NCBI RefSeq assembly: GCF_023008545.1
Contig: NZ_CP095397.1
Coordinates: forward strand, 3,523,199 to 3,587,198
Length of the DNA: 64,000 nucleotides
Source of the DNA: Natribaculum luteum
Lineage (GTDB): Archaea; Halobacteriota; Halobacteria; Halobacteriales; Natrialbaceae
Reading direction: 5' to 3'
Shown here: positions 34,938-43,365 of the stretch, piece by piece
Position numbering within the stretch: position 1 is the stretch's first letter
How the letters are laid out: each line of letters starts with the position of its first letter
Notes under the pieces: generated by a model
Databases searched by the model: none
Seen by the model: the letters and a program-made list of their open reading frames with translations, nothing else
Told to the model about the DNA's origin: nothing
Position numbers and translations under genes: made by a program

Positions 34938-35858
34938 ATGGACAGTCACGACATCACGGCCGACGACGGAACGCGACTCAACCTCTGGGAACGGTCACCG
35001 CCGGACCCCGACGCGGCGGTGGTGTTCCTCCACGGTGCGCTGACCTGTTCTCGCGCCCTGTTCGCGCCGCCGGTCCCCGGTGACGATTCGTACTCGTGGC
35101 TCCACGCCGCCGCCGAGGAGCGGGCCGCGTTCGCACTCGACGTCCGCGGGTACGGGGACAGCGAGCGACCGCCGGAGTTCGACGAGCCACCGGAGGCGAA
35201 CGACCCGCCGGTACGTGCGAACGACGCGAAACAGGACGTCAGGGCAGCCTACGAGTACGTCGCCGATCGACACGAGACGGTCCACCTCGTGGGCGTCTCG
35301 TGGGGGACGATGACCGGTGGCGTCTTCGCGAGCGAGAACGATCCCGACCTCGCCTCGCTGACGCAGTGTGCGCCCGTCTACCTGCCGGCCTACGAGTTCG
35401 AAGCGGGCCTCGCAGCGCTGGGCCTCGAGCCGGACCTCGACGCGTACGTCGTCGAGACGAGAGCGGCGGTCGAGGATCGCAAGGGAGACGAGGACGACGA
35501 GGAGCTGTTCGAGGCGGTGTGGCGGACGCAAGTCGAGTCGGGACAGGGCATCGACGGCGAGGACGCCTACGTGGCCCAGACGGGTGCGTTCGCGGACGTC
35601 CGGGACGCCTGTGACGGGACGCCTCCCTACGACGCGAGCGAGATCGACGTCCCGACGCTGGTCGTTCGCGGCTCGGCCGACGTGATCTCGAGTCGCGAGG
35701 ACGCGACCCGGCTGTACGACGACCTCGAGGTCGCAGGCGATCGGGCGGTGTACACGGAACTCGACGGCGGCGACCACTACGTCATGCACGGCTCGCGGCG
35801 ACGCGCGCTGTACGACGCCGTGTCGTCGTTCCACGCGCGGGCAGAACGGTTGCAGTGA
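34938..35858 (+). CDS. Alpha/beta hydrolase
   Basis: A 306-residue hydrolase of the alpha/beta fold. The oxyanion-hole HG is in VVFLHGALT, the nucleophile elbow is GVSWGTMTG, the acid is in LVVRGSADVIS, and the catalytic His is in LDGGDHYVMHG. It could be an esterase, thioesterase or dehalogenase-like enzyme. The start is the ATG at 34938. The divergent deacylase gene is 157 bp away. Confidence 0.88.
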   Translation: MDSHDITADDGTRLNLWERSPPDPDAAVVFLHGALTCSRALFAPPVPGDDSYSWLHAAAEERAAFALDVRGYGDSERPPEFDEPPEANDPPVRANDAKQDVRAAYEYVADRHETVHLVGVSWGTMTGGVFASENDPDLASLTQCAPVYLPAYEFEAGLAALGLEPDLDAYVVETRAAVEDRKGDEDDEELFEAVWRTQVESGQGIDGEDAYVAQTGAFADVRDACDGTPPYDASEIDVPTLVVRGSADVISSREDATRLYDDLEVAGDRAVYTELDGGDHYVMHGSRRRALYDAVSSFHARAERLQ

Positions 35859-35943
35859 GACGAACCGGGTGCGTTCTCGAGACCCGCAATCGTGGCGCGG
35901 CTGACGGTTTATCTGGGCTGACGTCGTAGCCGTATCCAGACAC

Positions 35944-36531
35944 ATGCTATCGTTTCTCGTCTGCTACGGCTCCAGCGAAGGCCAGACGGCGAAGGTCGCC
36001 GATCGCATCGTCGAAACGCTCGCAAAGCGCGGTCACGACGCCACGGCCGTCGACGCCAGCGAGCGTCCGTCGGATCTCGCGATCGACGACGTCGACGCGA
36101 TCCTCGTCGGAGCGTCGGTCCATGCAGGCAGACACCAGTCGTCGGTTCGCAAGTTCGTCACGTCGAACCGCGACGTGCTGGCCGCGGAACCGACGGCCTT
36201 CTTCCAGGTGTCGCTGTCGTCCGCCGACGAGAAACACGAGAGGCAGGCGCAGGCGGCCGGCTACGTCGACGAGTTCGTCGAGGACACCGGGTGGCACCCC
36301 GACCGGATCGGCCTCTTCGGTGGTGCGTTGCGCTACTCGGAGTACGGCTTTCTCAAGCGCCTGGTCATGAAACAGATCGCCAGACGTACCATGCCGGACG
36401 TGGACACGTCGAGCGACGTCGAGTTCACGGACTGGGACGAGGTCGAGGCGTTCGCCGCCGACGTCGCCGCGTTCGTCGAGGGCCGCCTCGGCGTCACGCC
36501 GCCAGCGTCCGACGCGCGAGACGAGGAGTGA
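35944..36531 (+). CDS. Flavodoxin-domain protein, HemG-like
   Basis: A 195-residue protein with a flavodoxin fold. The FMN phosphate loop is YGSSEGQTAKVADRI at residues 9-23. AILVGASVHAGRHQSSVRKF and LFGGALRYSEYGFLKRLVMK match menaquinone-dependent protoporphyrinogen oxidase (E. coli HemG type) and its archaeal relatives. The archaeal proteins may only be flavodoxin-like oxidoreductases. The C-terminal 20 residues are a charged tail. Confidence 0.85.
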   Translation: MLSFLVCYGSSEGQTAKVADRIVETLAKRGHDATAVDASERPSDLAIDDVDAILVGASVHAGRHQSSVRKFVTSNRDVLAAEPTAFFQVSLSSADEKHERQAQAAGYVDEFVEDTGWHPDRIGLFGGALRYSEYGFLKRLVMKQIARRTMPDVDTSSDVEFTDWDEVEAFAADVAAFVEGRLGVTPPASDARDEE

Positions 36532-36603
36532 GCGCGGTGCGCTCGAGGGGCGTGAAAGCGGATCGCTGCGAGTCGCTTTTGCTGTCGGCGGCGTAAGAGG
36601 TTC

Positions 36604-37311
36604 ATGGACGACGACGAGACGTTCGACCCCGAAACGAGAGCGGCCCGTGAAGTGGCTGCAGACGCGGGACAGAAGTCGACGGACTTTCTCTCGCTGCTTC
36701 CACACTACTACCGCGGGGAGGTGAGCCAGATGTCGACGCAGATCGGTCGACTCGACCTCACGATCGACTGGGCCATCGGCGTAATCGCCGCCGTCCTCGC
36801 CCTGTCGTTCGCCTCGCAAGACAGTCCGCCCTACTTCCTGTTGATCGGCATGCTCGCGCTGACGATCTTTCTCGTGTTCGACGTCAGGCGATATCGGGCG
36901 TACGACGCGACGCGTTCGCGAGTCCGAATGATCGAGGAGAACGTATTCGCGAACGCGTTCAACCCGGAAGGATCGGTCCACCGGGAGTGGCGGCGTGAAC
37001 TCGCCGACGACCTCCGAAAGCCCACCCTCAAGGTCTCCGGCCGGGAGGCGATGACCCGGCGGTTACAGCGGGTTTACTTTCCGCTGTTGACGATTTTGCT
37101 CGTCGCCTGGCTGTTTCGAATCACGTTCTTCGTTTCGGGCGAGCCGTGGTTCGAAACCGCGGCCGTGCCAGGGATCGCCGGAACTACCGTCGTCGCCGCC
37201 GTCGTGCTGTACTACCTCGGCATCCTGCTGGTGACCGTGTGGCCGACCGCCCGACAGGCCAAAGGAGAGTACTACGCCGTCGAACCGGGCGACTGGAAGC
37301 GAGACGAGTGA
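36604..37311 (+). CDS. DUF2270 family membrane protein
   Basis: A 235-residue protein with an acidic start and the DUF2270 signature HYYRGEVSQMSTQIGRLDLT, then two helices (WAIGVIAAVLALSFAS, YFLLIGMLALTIFLVFDVRR), a cytosolic RYRAYDATRSRVRMIEENVF block and two C-terminal helices. The function is unknown. It follows the flavodoxin gene by 72 bp on the same strand. Confidence 0.88.
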   Translation: MDDDETFDPETRAAREVAADAGQKSTDFLSLLPHYYRGEVSQMSTQIGRLDLTIDWAIGVIAAVLALSFASQDSPPYFLLIGMLALTIFLVFDVRRYRAYDATRSRVRMIEENVFANAFNPEGSVHREWRRELADDLRKPTLKVSGREAMTRRLQRVYFPLLTILLVAWLFRITFFVSGEPWFETAAVPGIAGTTVVAAVVLYYLGILLVTVWPTARQAKGEYYAVEPGDWKRDE

Positions 37312-37387
37312 GTTCCTCCGTCGCGTCCGGCCGTCGAACGCCCGACGCATACGCTTTAGTAGCTTTGAGTCGAACGGACGTGTATTA

Positions 37388-39004
37388 ATGTCATATATCA
37401 TTCGAATGCCAAAACTTGGCCTCGAGATGCAACAGGGGACGCTCCTCGAGTGGGCGATCGAGGAGGGGGAGACAGTCGAGGAGGGAGAACTGATCGCAGA
37501 GATCGAATCCGAAAAGAGCATCGGTGAGGTCGAGGCGCGAGCGGACGGCATCCTGCGTCGAACCTACCTCGAGGAGGGCGAGACGGTCCCGCCGAGCACG
37601 CCGATCGGCATTCTGGCTCCCGAAGACGCCGACGTGTCCGACCTCGAGCAGGAAGTCGAGAGCGACCTCGAGGTCGACGCCGAGGCCGACGAAACACCCG
37701 AACCGGCCGAGTCGACAGCCACGGCGACAGAACCCGATGCGGGATCGGCAGACACCAGTGACGTAAAGGCGACGCCGCGTGCCAAACAGCGGGCCGACGA
37801 ACTGGGCGTCGACCTCGCGACCATCGAGGGGACGGGCGTGCAGGGGGCTGTCACCGCCGAGGACGTCGAAGAGGCGCAGGCGGCGGGCGGCGACGGCGTC
37901 GAAGAGCGCGAACTGAGCGGGATGCGACGGACGATCGCCGATCGACTCGGCCAGAGTTACCGCGAGGCCGTCCACGTCACCGAACACCGAACGGCCGACG
38001 CGGCGGCGTTGCGTGCCGCTGCGACGGCGGCGTCCGACCAGCTCGAGGGGGACGTCTCGGTCACCGACGTCCTCCTGCGAGCGCTCTCCGCGACGCTGAT
38101 CGAGCACCCCGAGTTCAACGCGACCTACGAGGACGGCGTCCATCGGATCTACGACGCCCAGCACGTCTGCATCGCCGTCGACGTCGAGGAGGGACTCGTC
38201 ACGCCGGCGATGCGCGACGTCGAGTCGCTGTCGATCGACGAACTCGCCGACGAACGGCGGCGCGTCACCGACCTCGCGCTCGAGGGCGAGTACACGATGG
38301 ACGACCTGCAGGGCGGGACGTTCACCGTCACGAACCTTGGCGTCCTCGGCGTGGAGTCGTTCGATCCGGTCATCAATCCCCCGCAGATCGCGATCCTCGG
38401 CGTCGACAGTCTCGAGGAGCGCGTCGTTCCGGGCGACGACGGCGAGCCCGCGGTGCGTCCGGTGCTCCCGCTCGACCTCTCGTTCGACCACCGGATCGTC
38501 GACGGTGCCGACGCTGCCCGGTTCCTCGCCACGCTCGTCGAGTACGTCGAGGAACCGTGGGACCTCTTCGAGGGCGTCACGCCGACCGAGGCGGCCGCAG
38601 TCACGCGCCCCGACCGGTCGGTGACGGCCTCGGCGGGGCCGGAGTTCACCGGGACGGTCTCGGCAGGATCGTTCGAGTACGAGTTCGCCCCCGAAGCGCA
38701 GTTCGGCGGCGGCGACGCCCCGACGCCCGTCGATCACTTCCTCGGCGCGTTCGCCGCCTGCCTCTCGGGAAGCATCGCCATCCAGGCGGACATCCGCGAC
38801 GTCGACCTCGAGTCCGTCGACGTCGAGATGACCGGCGAGCCGGCGGAGGGGTCACTCGAGTCGGTCACCGTCGACGTCGAAATTGCGGCCGACGCGGACG
38901 ACGACGTCCTCGGGCGGATCGTCGAAAACGGCGAACGGACGTGTCACGTCTCGGAACTGCTGCGCGAGGACCTCCCCGTCGACCTCGACTGGACGCGGGC
39001 GTGA
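37388..39004 (+). CDS. 2-oxoacid dehydrogenase E2 (lipoyl acyltransferase) fused to an OsmC peroxidase domain
   Basis: A 538-residue protein. The lipoyl domain covers residues 1-79 with lipoyl Lys43 (ESEKSIGEV). An acidic Pro/Thr linker follows, then the E1/E3-binding domain at about 126-160 (ATPRAKQRADELGVDL). The acyltransferase domain is at about 175-400 with catalytic His368 and Asp372 (SFDHRIVDG). Residues 410-538 form an OsmC/Ohr-type domain that keeps both cysteines, Cys458 (GAFAACLSGS) and Cys519 (ERTCHVSELL). The lipoyl arm could hand electrons to the peroxidase (inference). E1 genes lie 1.4 kb away on the other strand; no E3 gene is in the window. Confidence 0.92.
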   Translation: MSYIIRMPKLGLEMQQGTLLEWAIEEGETVEEGELIAEIESEKSIGEVEARADGILRRTYLEEGETVPPSTPIGILAPEDADVSDLEQEVESDLEVDAEADETPEPAESTATATEPDAGSADTSDVKATPRAKQRADELGVDLATIEGTGVQGAVTAEDVEEAQAAGGDGVEERELSGMRRTIADRLGQSYREAVHVTEHRTADAAALRAAATAASDQLEGDVSVTDVLLRALSATLIEHPEFNATYEDGVHRIYDAQHVCIAVDVEEGLVTPAMRDVESLSIDELADERRRVTDLALEGEYTMDDLQGGTFTVTNLGVLGVESFDPVINPPQIAILGVDSLEERVVPGDDGEPAVRPVLPLDLSFDHRIVDGADAARFLATLVEYVEEPWDLFEGVTPTEAAAVTRPDRSVTASAGPEFTGTVSAGSFEYEFAPEAQFGGGDAPTPVDHFLGAFAACLSGSIAIQADIRDVDLESVDVEMTGEPAEGSLESVTVDVEIAADADDDVLGRIVENGERTCHVSELLREDLPVDLDWTRA

Positions 39005-39107
39005 GCGCACGATCAGAGTGATTCGCGTCGAGACGCGGCGAGTCAGGGGTGATATTTCCACTCGCTGGATAGCAATACTTACGGTATCGACCGTCGAGCC
39101 TATTGGC

Positions 39108-39335
39108 ATGGGACGATACGGCACCCTCGATTATCCGACGTTGACGAAGCGCGGACTGCTGCTCGGACTGGGGTTGTTCGTCGTCGGCGTAGGCGGTGCG
39201 ATGATCGGGAACGCGTACTTCGAATCGATCCCGGCGTGGGAACAGACGCTGTTTTTCGACCTGGCAGTCGGCGGTCTCCTCGTCGGCTTTCTCTCGCCGC
39301 TGCTCTTCGGAGTCGTGTTGCCGCTCACCGAGTGA
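39108..39335 (+). CDS. Small two-helix membrane protein
   Basis: A 75-residue protein (MGRYGTLDYPTLTKRGLLLG start) with two clear membrane helices, LLLGLGLFVVGVGGAMIG and LAVGGLLVGFLSPLLFGVVLPL, joined by an aromatic loop. I recall this pattern as a widespread haloarchaeal small membrane protein without known function. It lies between the converging 2-oxoacid dehydrogenase transcription units. Confidence 0.75.
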   Translation: MGRYGTLDYPTLTKRGLLLGLGLFVVGVGGAMIGNAYFESIPAWEQTLFFDLAVGGLLVGFLSPLLFGVVLPLTE

Positions 39336-39368
39336 CCTCGAGATCGGATCGAAACGGGACGACTGCGG

Positions 39369-40370
39369 TCACTCGAGTCGATCCGTTCGCAACGCACCTT
39401 CTGCAGCCACGAATACGGCGTCGACGTCGACGATTCTGGGGCCGTCGTCGATCGGTGCAACGTCGACGACCGCGTTCTGGAGTTCGAGTTCGCGCTCGCC
39501 GTCGACCGAGAGGACGCCGCGATCGACCTCGAATCGCGTCGACTCGTCGGCCGCGAGCGGTCGCCACTCCTCGACGCCGACGCGCTCGACTACGCCGGGG
39601 GCGACGATCGCCTGTACCGTCTCCGCGGCGGTCTCCGGCGGCCCGAGTCGGAAGCCGACGCCGCCGGGCGTTCCGGGACGGTGGGTCGTGAGCGCGCCGG
39701 CGACGCTCGAGAGGCCGATTTCGGCGGAGAACGCTCGAGAGACGACGCCACCGACGACCGTCGATGGGTCGAGGATCGCGCGGGTGCCGACGAACTCCAC
39801 GTCGAGGACGCCGAGCGTCGCCAGCCCCTGGAGTCGACTCTCGCCCGTCGGCGTGTCGGCGACCGCCTCTACCATTCCGTGGTCGATGCTGACCGCGTCG
39901 GGATCGACCGCCTCGGTCGCGATCAGCGCCGCCGCCGCACCCGCGACCGTCCCGTCGACCGCCGTCGGCACGACGTTGTTCGTCCCGGTCGAGACGCTCA
40001 CGAGTGGGACGTCGCCGACCTCGTGGGCGACGTCGCGGTTCGTCCCGTCCCCGCCGAGGACGACCACGACGTCGGCCTCGTCCCGAAAGCGCGCGGCGGC
40101 ACGACGCGTGTCCGCCGGGCCCCCCTCGACGGAGATCTCGAGTAAGTCCGCCGTCACCGCCGCTGGGGCCTCCGAGACGGCGTGGGCACCGATCCCAGCG
40201 CTGTCCGGCATCACCGCGAGCGTGCACTCGTCCGCTGCAACGCCCACGCCAGCGGCCACGCATTCGGCGATTCGTCGCTTCGAGTAGTCGTCGACGACGC
40301 TCGCACCGCCGGTCAGCCGACGAATGTCACGCCCTGCTGCGGGGTTGACGACGAGTCCAATGGTTGCCAC
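39369..40370 (-). CDS. ATP-NAD kinase-like protein
   Basis: A 333-residue protein of the NAD kinase/diacylglycerol kinase superfamily: IGLVVNPAAGRDIRRLTGGA at the start, the catalytic VVVLGGDGTNRDVAHEVGDV motif, then VSTGTNNVVPTAVDG. Members close to 2-oxoacid dehydrogenase genes are usually named AcoX-like; whether they phosphorylate NAD is not settled. The GTG start at 40370 lies 16 bp after the E1 beta stop, so it is the third gene of an E1 alpha-E1 beta-kinase operon. Confidence 0.87.
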   Translation of the reverse strand: MATIGLVVNPAAGRDIRRLTGGASVVDDYSKRRIAECVAAGVGVAADECTLAVMPDSAGIGAHAVSEAPAAVTADLLEISVEGGPADTRRAAARFRDEADVVVVLGGDGTNRDVAHEVGDVPLVSVSTGTNNVVPTAVDGTVAGAAAALIATEAVDPDAVSIDHGMVEAVADTPTGESRLQGLATLGVLDVEFVGTRAILDPSTVVGGVVSRAFSAEIGLSSVAGALTTHRPGTPGGVGFRLGPPETAAETVQAIVAPGVVERVGVEEWRPLAADESTRFEVDRGVLSVDGERELELQNAVVDVAPIDDGPRIVDVDAVFVAAEGALRTDRLE

Positions 40371-40386
40371 GGTGAAAACGCCTGGG

Positions 40387-41391
40387 TCAGACGATCCGGT
40401 TGATGGCGTTTTCGACGTCGGCCCCGCTGGGAAGGACCTCCTCCTCGAGCGGCGGACTGAACGGAATGTGCGTGTCTGGCGTTCCGACTCGCTGGACGGG
40501 CGCGTCGAGGCTGAAGAATCCCTCCTCCATGGCCCGCGTCGCGATTTCCGCGTGGGTGCCGTAGGAGAGCGGACTCTCGTCGGCGACGACGAGTCGGCCC
40601 GTCTTCTCCAGACTCGAGACGATCGTGTCGGTGTCGAGTGGGTACAGCGACCGGAGGTCGATGACTTCGACGTCGACGTCGCCCTCGAGGTCGTCCGCGA
40701 CGCCGAGCGATTCGCCGACGAGGCGCTGGGTCGCGACGACGGTGACGTCGTCGCCGGTGCGTTCGACCGACGCCTCGCCGATCGGGATCGTGAACTCCTC
40801 GTCGACCGGGACCTCGCCGCTGTCCTCGTAGATCATCTTGTTCTCGAAGAAGAACACCGGGTCGTTCGACCGGATGCTCGACTTCAGCAGTCCCTTGGCG
40901 GCCGCCGGCGTTCCCGGCGCGACCGCCTTGAGGCCGGGGAAGTGTGCGATCCAGGTGTGGATGGTCCCCGAGTGCTGGCTCGCGGCACCCATCCCGCCGC
41001 CCTCGGTGGTTCGGACGGTCACGGGCATCTCGATCTTCCCGCCGAACATGTAGCGCATCTTCGCCATCTGGTTGATGATCTGCTCGGCGGCGACGCCCAG
41101 GAAGTCCGAGAACATGATCTCGATGACCGGGCGCGTGCCGGTCGCGGCCGCCCCGGTGCCGAGACCTGCGAGTCCGGCCTCGCTGATCGGCGAGTCGACG
41201 ATCCGCTTTTCCCCGAACTCCTCCAGAAGGCCGTCGGTGACGCCGAGGACGCCGCCCATGACGCCGACGTCTTCGCCCATCACGAAGACGTCCTCGTCTC
41301 GCTCGAGTTCCTCGCGGAGGGCCTGGTTGATCGCCTCGCGTACGGTCATCCGATCGGTCGCTTCGGTCTCGAGTTCTGCGTGTGCTGTCAT
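40387..41391 (-). CDS. 2-oxoacid dehydrogenase E1 component, beta subunit
   Basis: A 334-residue transketolase-like subunit: MTVREAINQALREELERDE, VFVMGEDVGVMGGVLGVTDG, a DSPISEAGLAGLGTGAAATG segment and the later VVATQRLVGESLG. It pairs with the alpha subunit, with which it shares a 4-bp ATGA overlap, to decarboxylate pyruvate, acetoin or branched-chain 2-oxoacids. The AcoX-like neighbour hints at acetoin, but haloarchaeal members of this group have also been tied to branched-chain substrates. Confidence 0.94.
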   Translation of the reverse strand: MTAHAELETEATDRMTVREAINQALREELERDEDVFVMGEDVGVMGGVLGVTDGLLEEFGEKRIVDSPISEAGLAGLGTGAAATGTRPVIEIMFSDFLGVAAEQIINQMAKMRYMFGGKIEMPVTVRTTEGGGMGAASQHSGTIHTWIAHFPGLKAVAPGTPAAAKGLLKSSIRSNDPVFFFENKMIYEDSGEVPVDEEFTIPIGEASVERTGDDVTVVATQRLVGESLGVADDLEGDVDVEVIDLRSLYPLDTDTIVSSLEKTGRLVVADESPLSYGTHAEIATRAMEEGFFSLDAPVQRVGTPDTHIPFSPPLEEEVLPSGADVENAINRIV

Positions 41392-42434
41392 CGGTCGTCA
41401 CCTCGCTCGCCGCCGTCGGCGCGGAACTGCGCCGCGAAGTGCTGTATTTCGGGTGCCGGTTCCGCGAACATGTCCTCGTAGGCCTCGTCCGGTTCCGGCG
41501 TCGGTGCCTCTCGCGCGTGCTCGACCGCCTCGTCGACGGCCGTCGCGATCTCCTCGCGGAGTTGCTCGAACTCCTCGTCGGTGAGTTCGTCGCGGTCGAC
41601 GAGTCGCTGTTTGAACGTCTCGATCGGGTCGTCCTCGCGCTGCCAGCGCTCGACCTCGTCGTCGGTGCGGTACTCCTCTTCGTCGCCGACGAAGTGGCCA
41701 CGATAGCGGTACGTCTTCGCCTCGATCAGCGTGGGGCCGTCGCCGGCGTCGGCCCGGTCTCGGGCCTCGGCGACGGCCTCGTACACCGCCGTCACGTCCA
41801 TCCCGTCGATCGTGAACCCGGGGATGTCGTAGGCGTGGGCGGTGTCGCTCAGGTTCTCGACGTTGTGTTGTTTCTCGACAGGCGTCCCCTCGCCGTACTG
41901 GTTGTTCTCGACGACGTAGACGACCGGAAGGTCCCACGTGGCCGCCATGTTGATCGCCTCGTGGACCTGCCCCTGAGCGATGCCGCCGTCGCCACAGAAC
42001 GCCAGCGCGACCTGGTCGCGGTCGTCGTACTGGATGCTAAACGCTGCGCCGGTCGCCAGCGGCGGTCCGGCACCGACGATGCCGTTTGCGCCCAGCATGC
42101 CGGCGTCGACGTCCGCGATGTGCATCGAACCGCCTTTCCCCTTGCAGTAGCCCTCGCGTTTCCCGTACAGTTCGGCCATCATCCGCTCCGGGTCGAGTCC
42201 CTTCGCGAGACAGTGGCCGTGTCCCCGGTGCGTGCTGGTGATGTAGTCGTCCGGCTCGAGCGCCCCGATCGCGCCGACGGCGACCGCCTCTTCACCGATG
42301 TACGGGTGGACGAACCCTGGAATGTCGCCGTCGAGGAACCGCTTCTCGGCGGTCTCGTCGAACAGCCGGATCGTGAGCATTCGGCGCAGGGCCTCTTTGC
42401 GACCCTCCGGTTGCTCCATATCAATTGTTACCAT
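41388..42434 (-). CDS. 2-oxoacid dehydrogenase E1 component, alpha subunit
   Basis: A 348-residue thiamine-diphosphate subunit. The ThDP/Mg motif is GDGGIAQGQVHEAINMA...NN (VENNQYGEG), and the phosphorylation-loop region is YRYRGHFVGDEEEYR. TDDEVERWQREDDPIETFKQ is typical. The start is taken at ATG 42434; ATG 42419 is an alternative. It heads the minus-strand operon with the E1 beta and kinase-like genes, and it must work with the E2 encoded convergently at 37388. Confidence 0.94.
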   Translation of the reverse strand: MVTIDMEQPEGRKEALRRMLTIRLFDETAEKRFLDGDIPGFVHPYIGEEAVAVGAIGALEPDDYITSTHRGHGHCLAKGLDPERMMAELYGKREGYCKGKGGSMHIADVDAGMLGANGIVGAGPPLATGAAFSIQYDDRDQVALAFCGDGGIAQGQVHEAINMAATWDLPVVYVVENNQYGEGTPVEKQHNVENLSDTAHAYDIPGFTIDGMDVTAVYEAVAEARDRADAGDGPTLIEAKTYRYRGHFVGDEEEYRTDDEVERWQREDDPIETFKQRLVDRDELTDEEFEQLREEIATAVDEAVEHAREAPTPEPDEAYEDMFAEPAPEIQHFAAQFRADGGERGDDR

Positions 42435-42673
42435 TGTACATTATACGCTACCGCGCAAATGCAAATGTAGTTAATGGACGATCATCATGTATGTCCGGCC
42501 GGGAGACGGTTCCCGGACGAGTCGGGATCGTCCGTTCGACGCGACGGCCGCCACCAGAATATGTGCTGAACCGGCTTTGCAGACGGTCCAGAGCCGTACG
42601 ACGAGTTCGAACGGCCGGTTCTCGTTCGAGCCGACACACTGGACGTCACCGTCGCGCCGGATGGCGGTTCCGG

Positions 42674-43120
42674 CTACGGTCGATCCACCGTCGCCGGCAA
42701 TAACGTCGACACGCGCGCGTTCTCCTTGAGGCGAAGGCCGCCGTCGGCGACGGACAACGGCACCAGCGGCAGGTGGTCGAACACCCGCATCGATGGGTGC
42801 GAACCGCCACGTGCCAGCAGTTCGTGTCGCGGCTGTAAGAACAGCGGTTCTTCGACGTCAGTGACGAACTCGTTGTGCTGGATCACGTACTGGCCGCCCT
42901 CGAGATCCCACCACTCGTACTCGTCGTCCGGATTCCGTTTCGTCGTCGGGTGTGGCTCGAGGTCCGCGTCCTCGAGTTCGTCACCGCCGAAGTCGAGTCG
43001 GCCAGGCGCGACGACGTCGTAGATGGCGCTGACCGTGAGGTCGACGCCGTGGTCGTGAACCTGCGCGGGTTCGTAGACGAGGTTCTCGACGTGCTCGGAG
43101 ACTGGATTGTCCGCGGACAT
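42674..43120 (-). CDS. dCTP deaminase/dUTPase-like protein
   Basis: A 148-residue acidic protein of the trimeric dUTPase/Dcd fold: an early VENLVYEPAQVHDHGVDLTV, then the beta strands EYEWWDLEGGQYVIQHNEFV, and HPSMRVFDHLPLVPLSVA. Haloarchaeal dCTP-deaminase-like proteins have this form. Key Dcd residues cannot be checked fully by eye, so dUTP hydrolysis or deamination is only probable. The ATG at 43120 begins the homology; 22 upstream in-frame residues are discarded. Confidence 0.78.
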   Translation of the reverse strand: MSADNPVSEHVENLVYEPAQVHDHGVDLTVSAIYDVVAPGRLDFGGDELEDADLEPHPTTKRNPDDEYEWWDLEGGQYVIQHNEFVTDVEEPLFLQPRHELLARGGSHPSMRVFDHLPLVPLSVADGGLRLKENARVSTLLPATVDRP

Positions 43121-43329
43121 CTCGCGTGTGATAACGATGTGGAAACTCAAAAAGTATCTGCTGGCGCGGACGGCGCGCCGATGCAAGCCGGGACGGATGA
43201 ATCACTAGTTGTTTCATCTCCCGGATAGTGCGCCAAATTTGAAATCACATCTGGTTATATCATCAGATTAATGTCATAGAGTTTTATTTATCCGCAACTT
43301 GCTAGCTGTGGTACAGTAACTACCAGAAT

Positions 43330-43348
43330 AGTTGGGTAGTATCCAACT
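43330..43348. promoter_or_regulatory. Inverted repeat before the aldehyde dehydrogenase gene
   Basis: AGTTGGGTAGTATCCAACT has perfect 6-bp arms with a 7-bp centre. It lies 18 bp before the ATG, and an AT-rich TATA-like tract (TTTTATTTATCC, about 43277-43290) is upstream. It could be an operator or a leader hairpin. Confidence 0.35.
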
Positions 43349-43365
43349 GCTGAGCGAGATCGACC

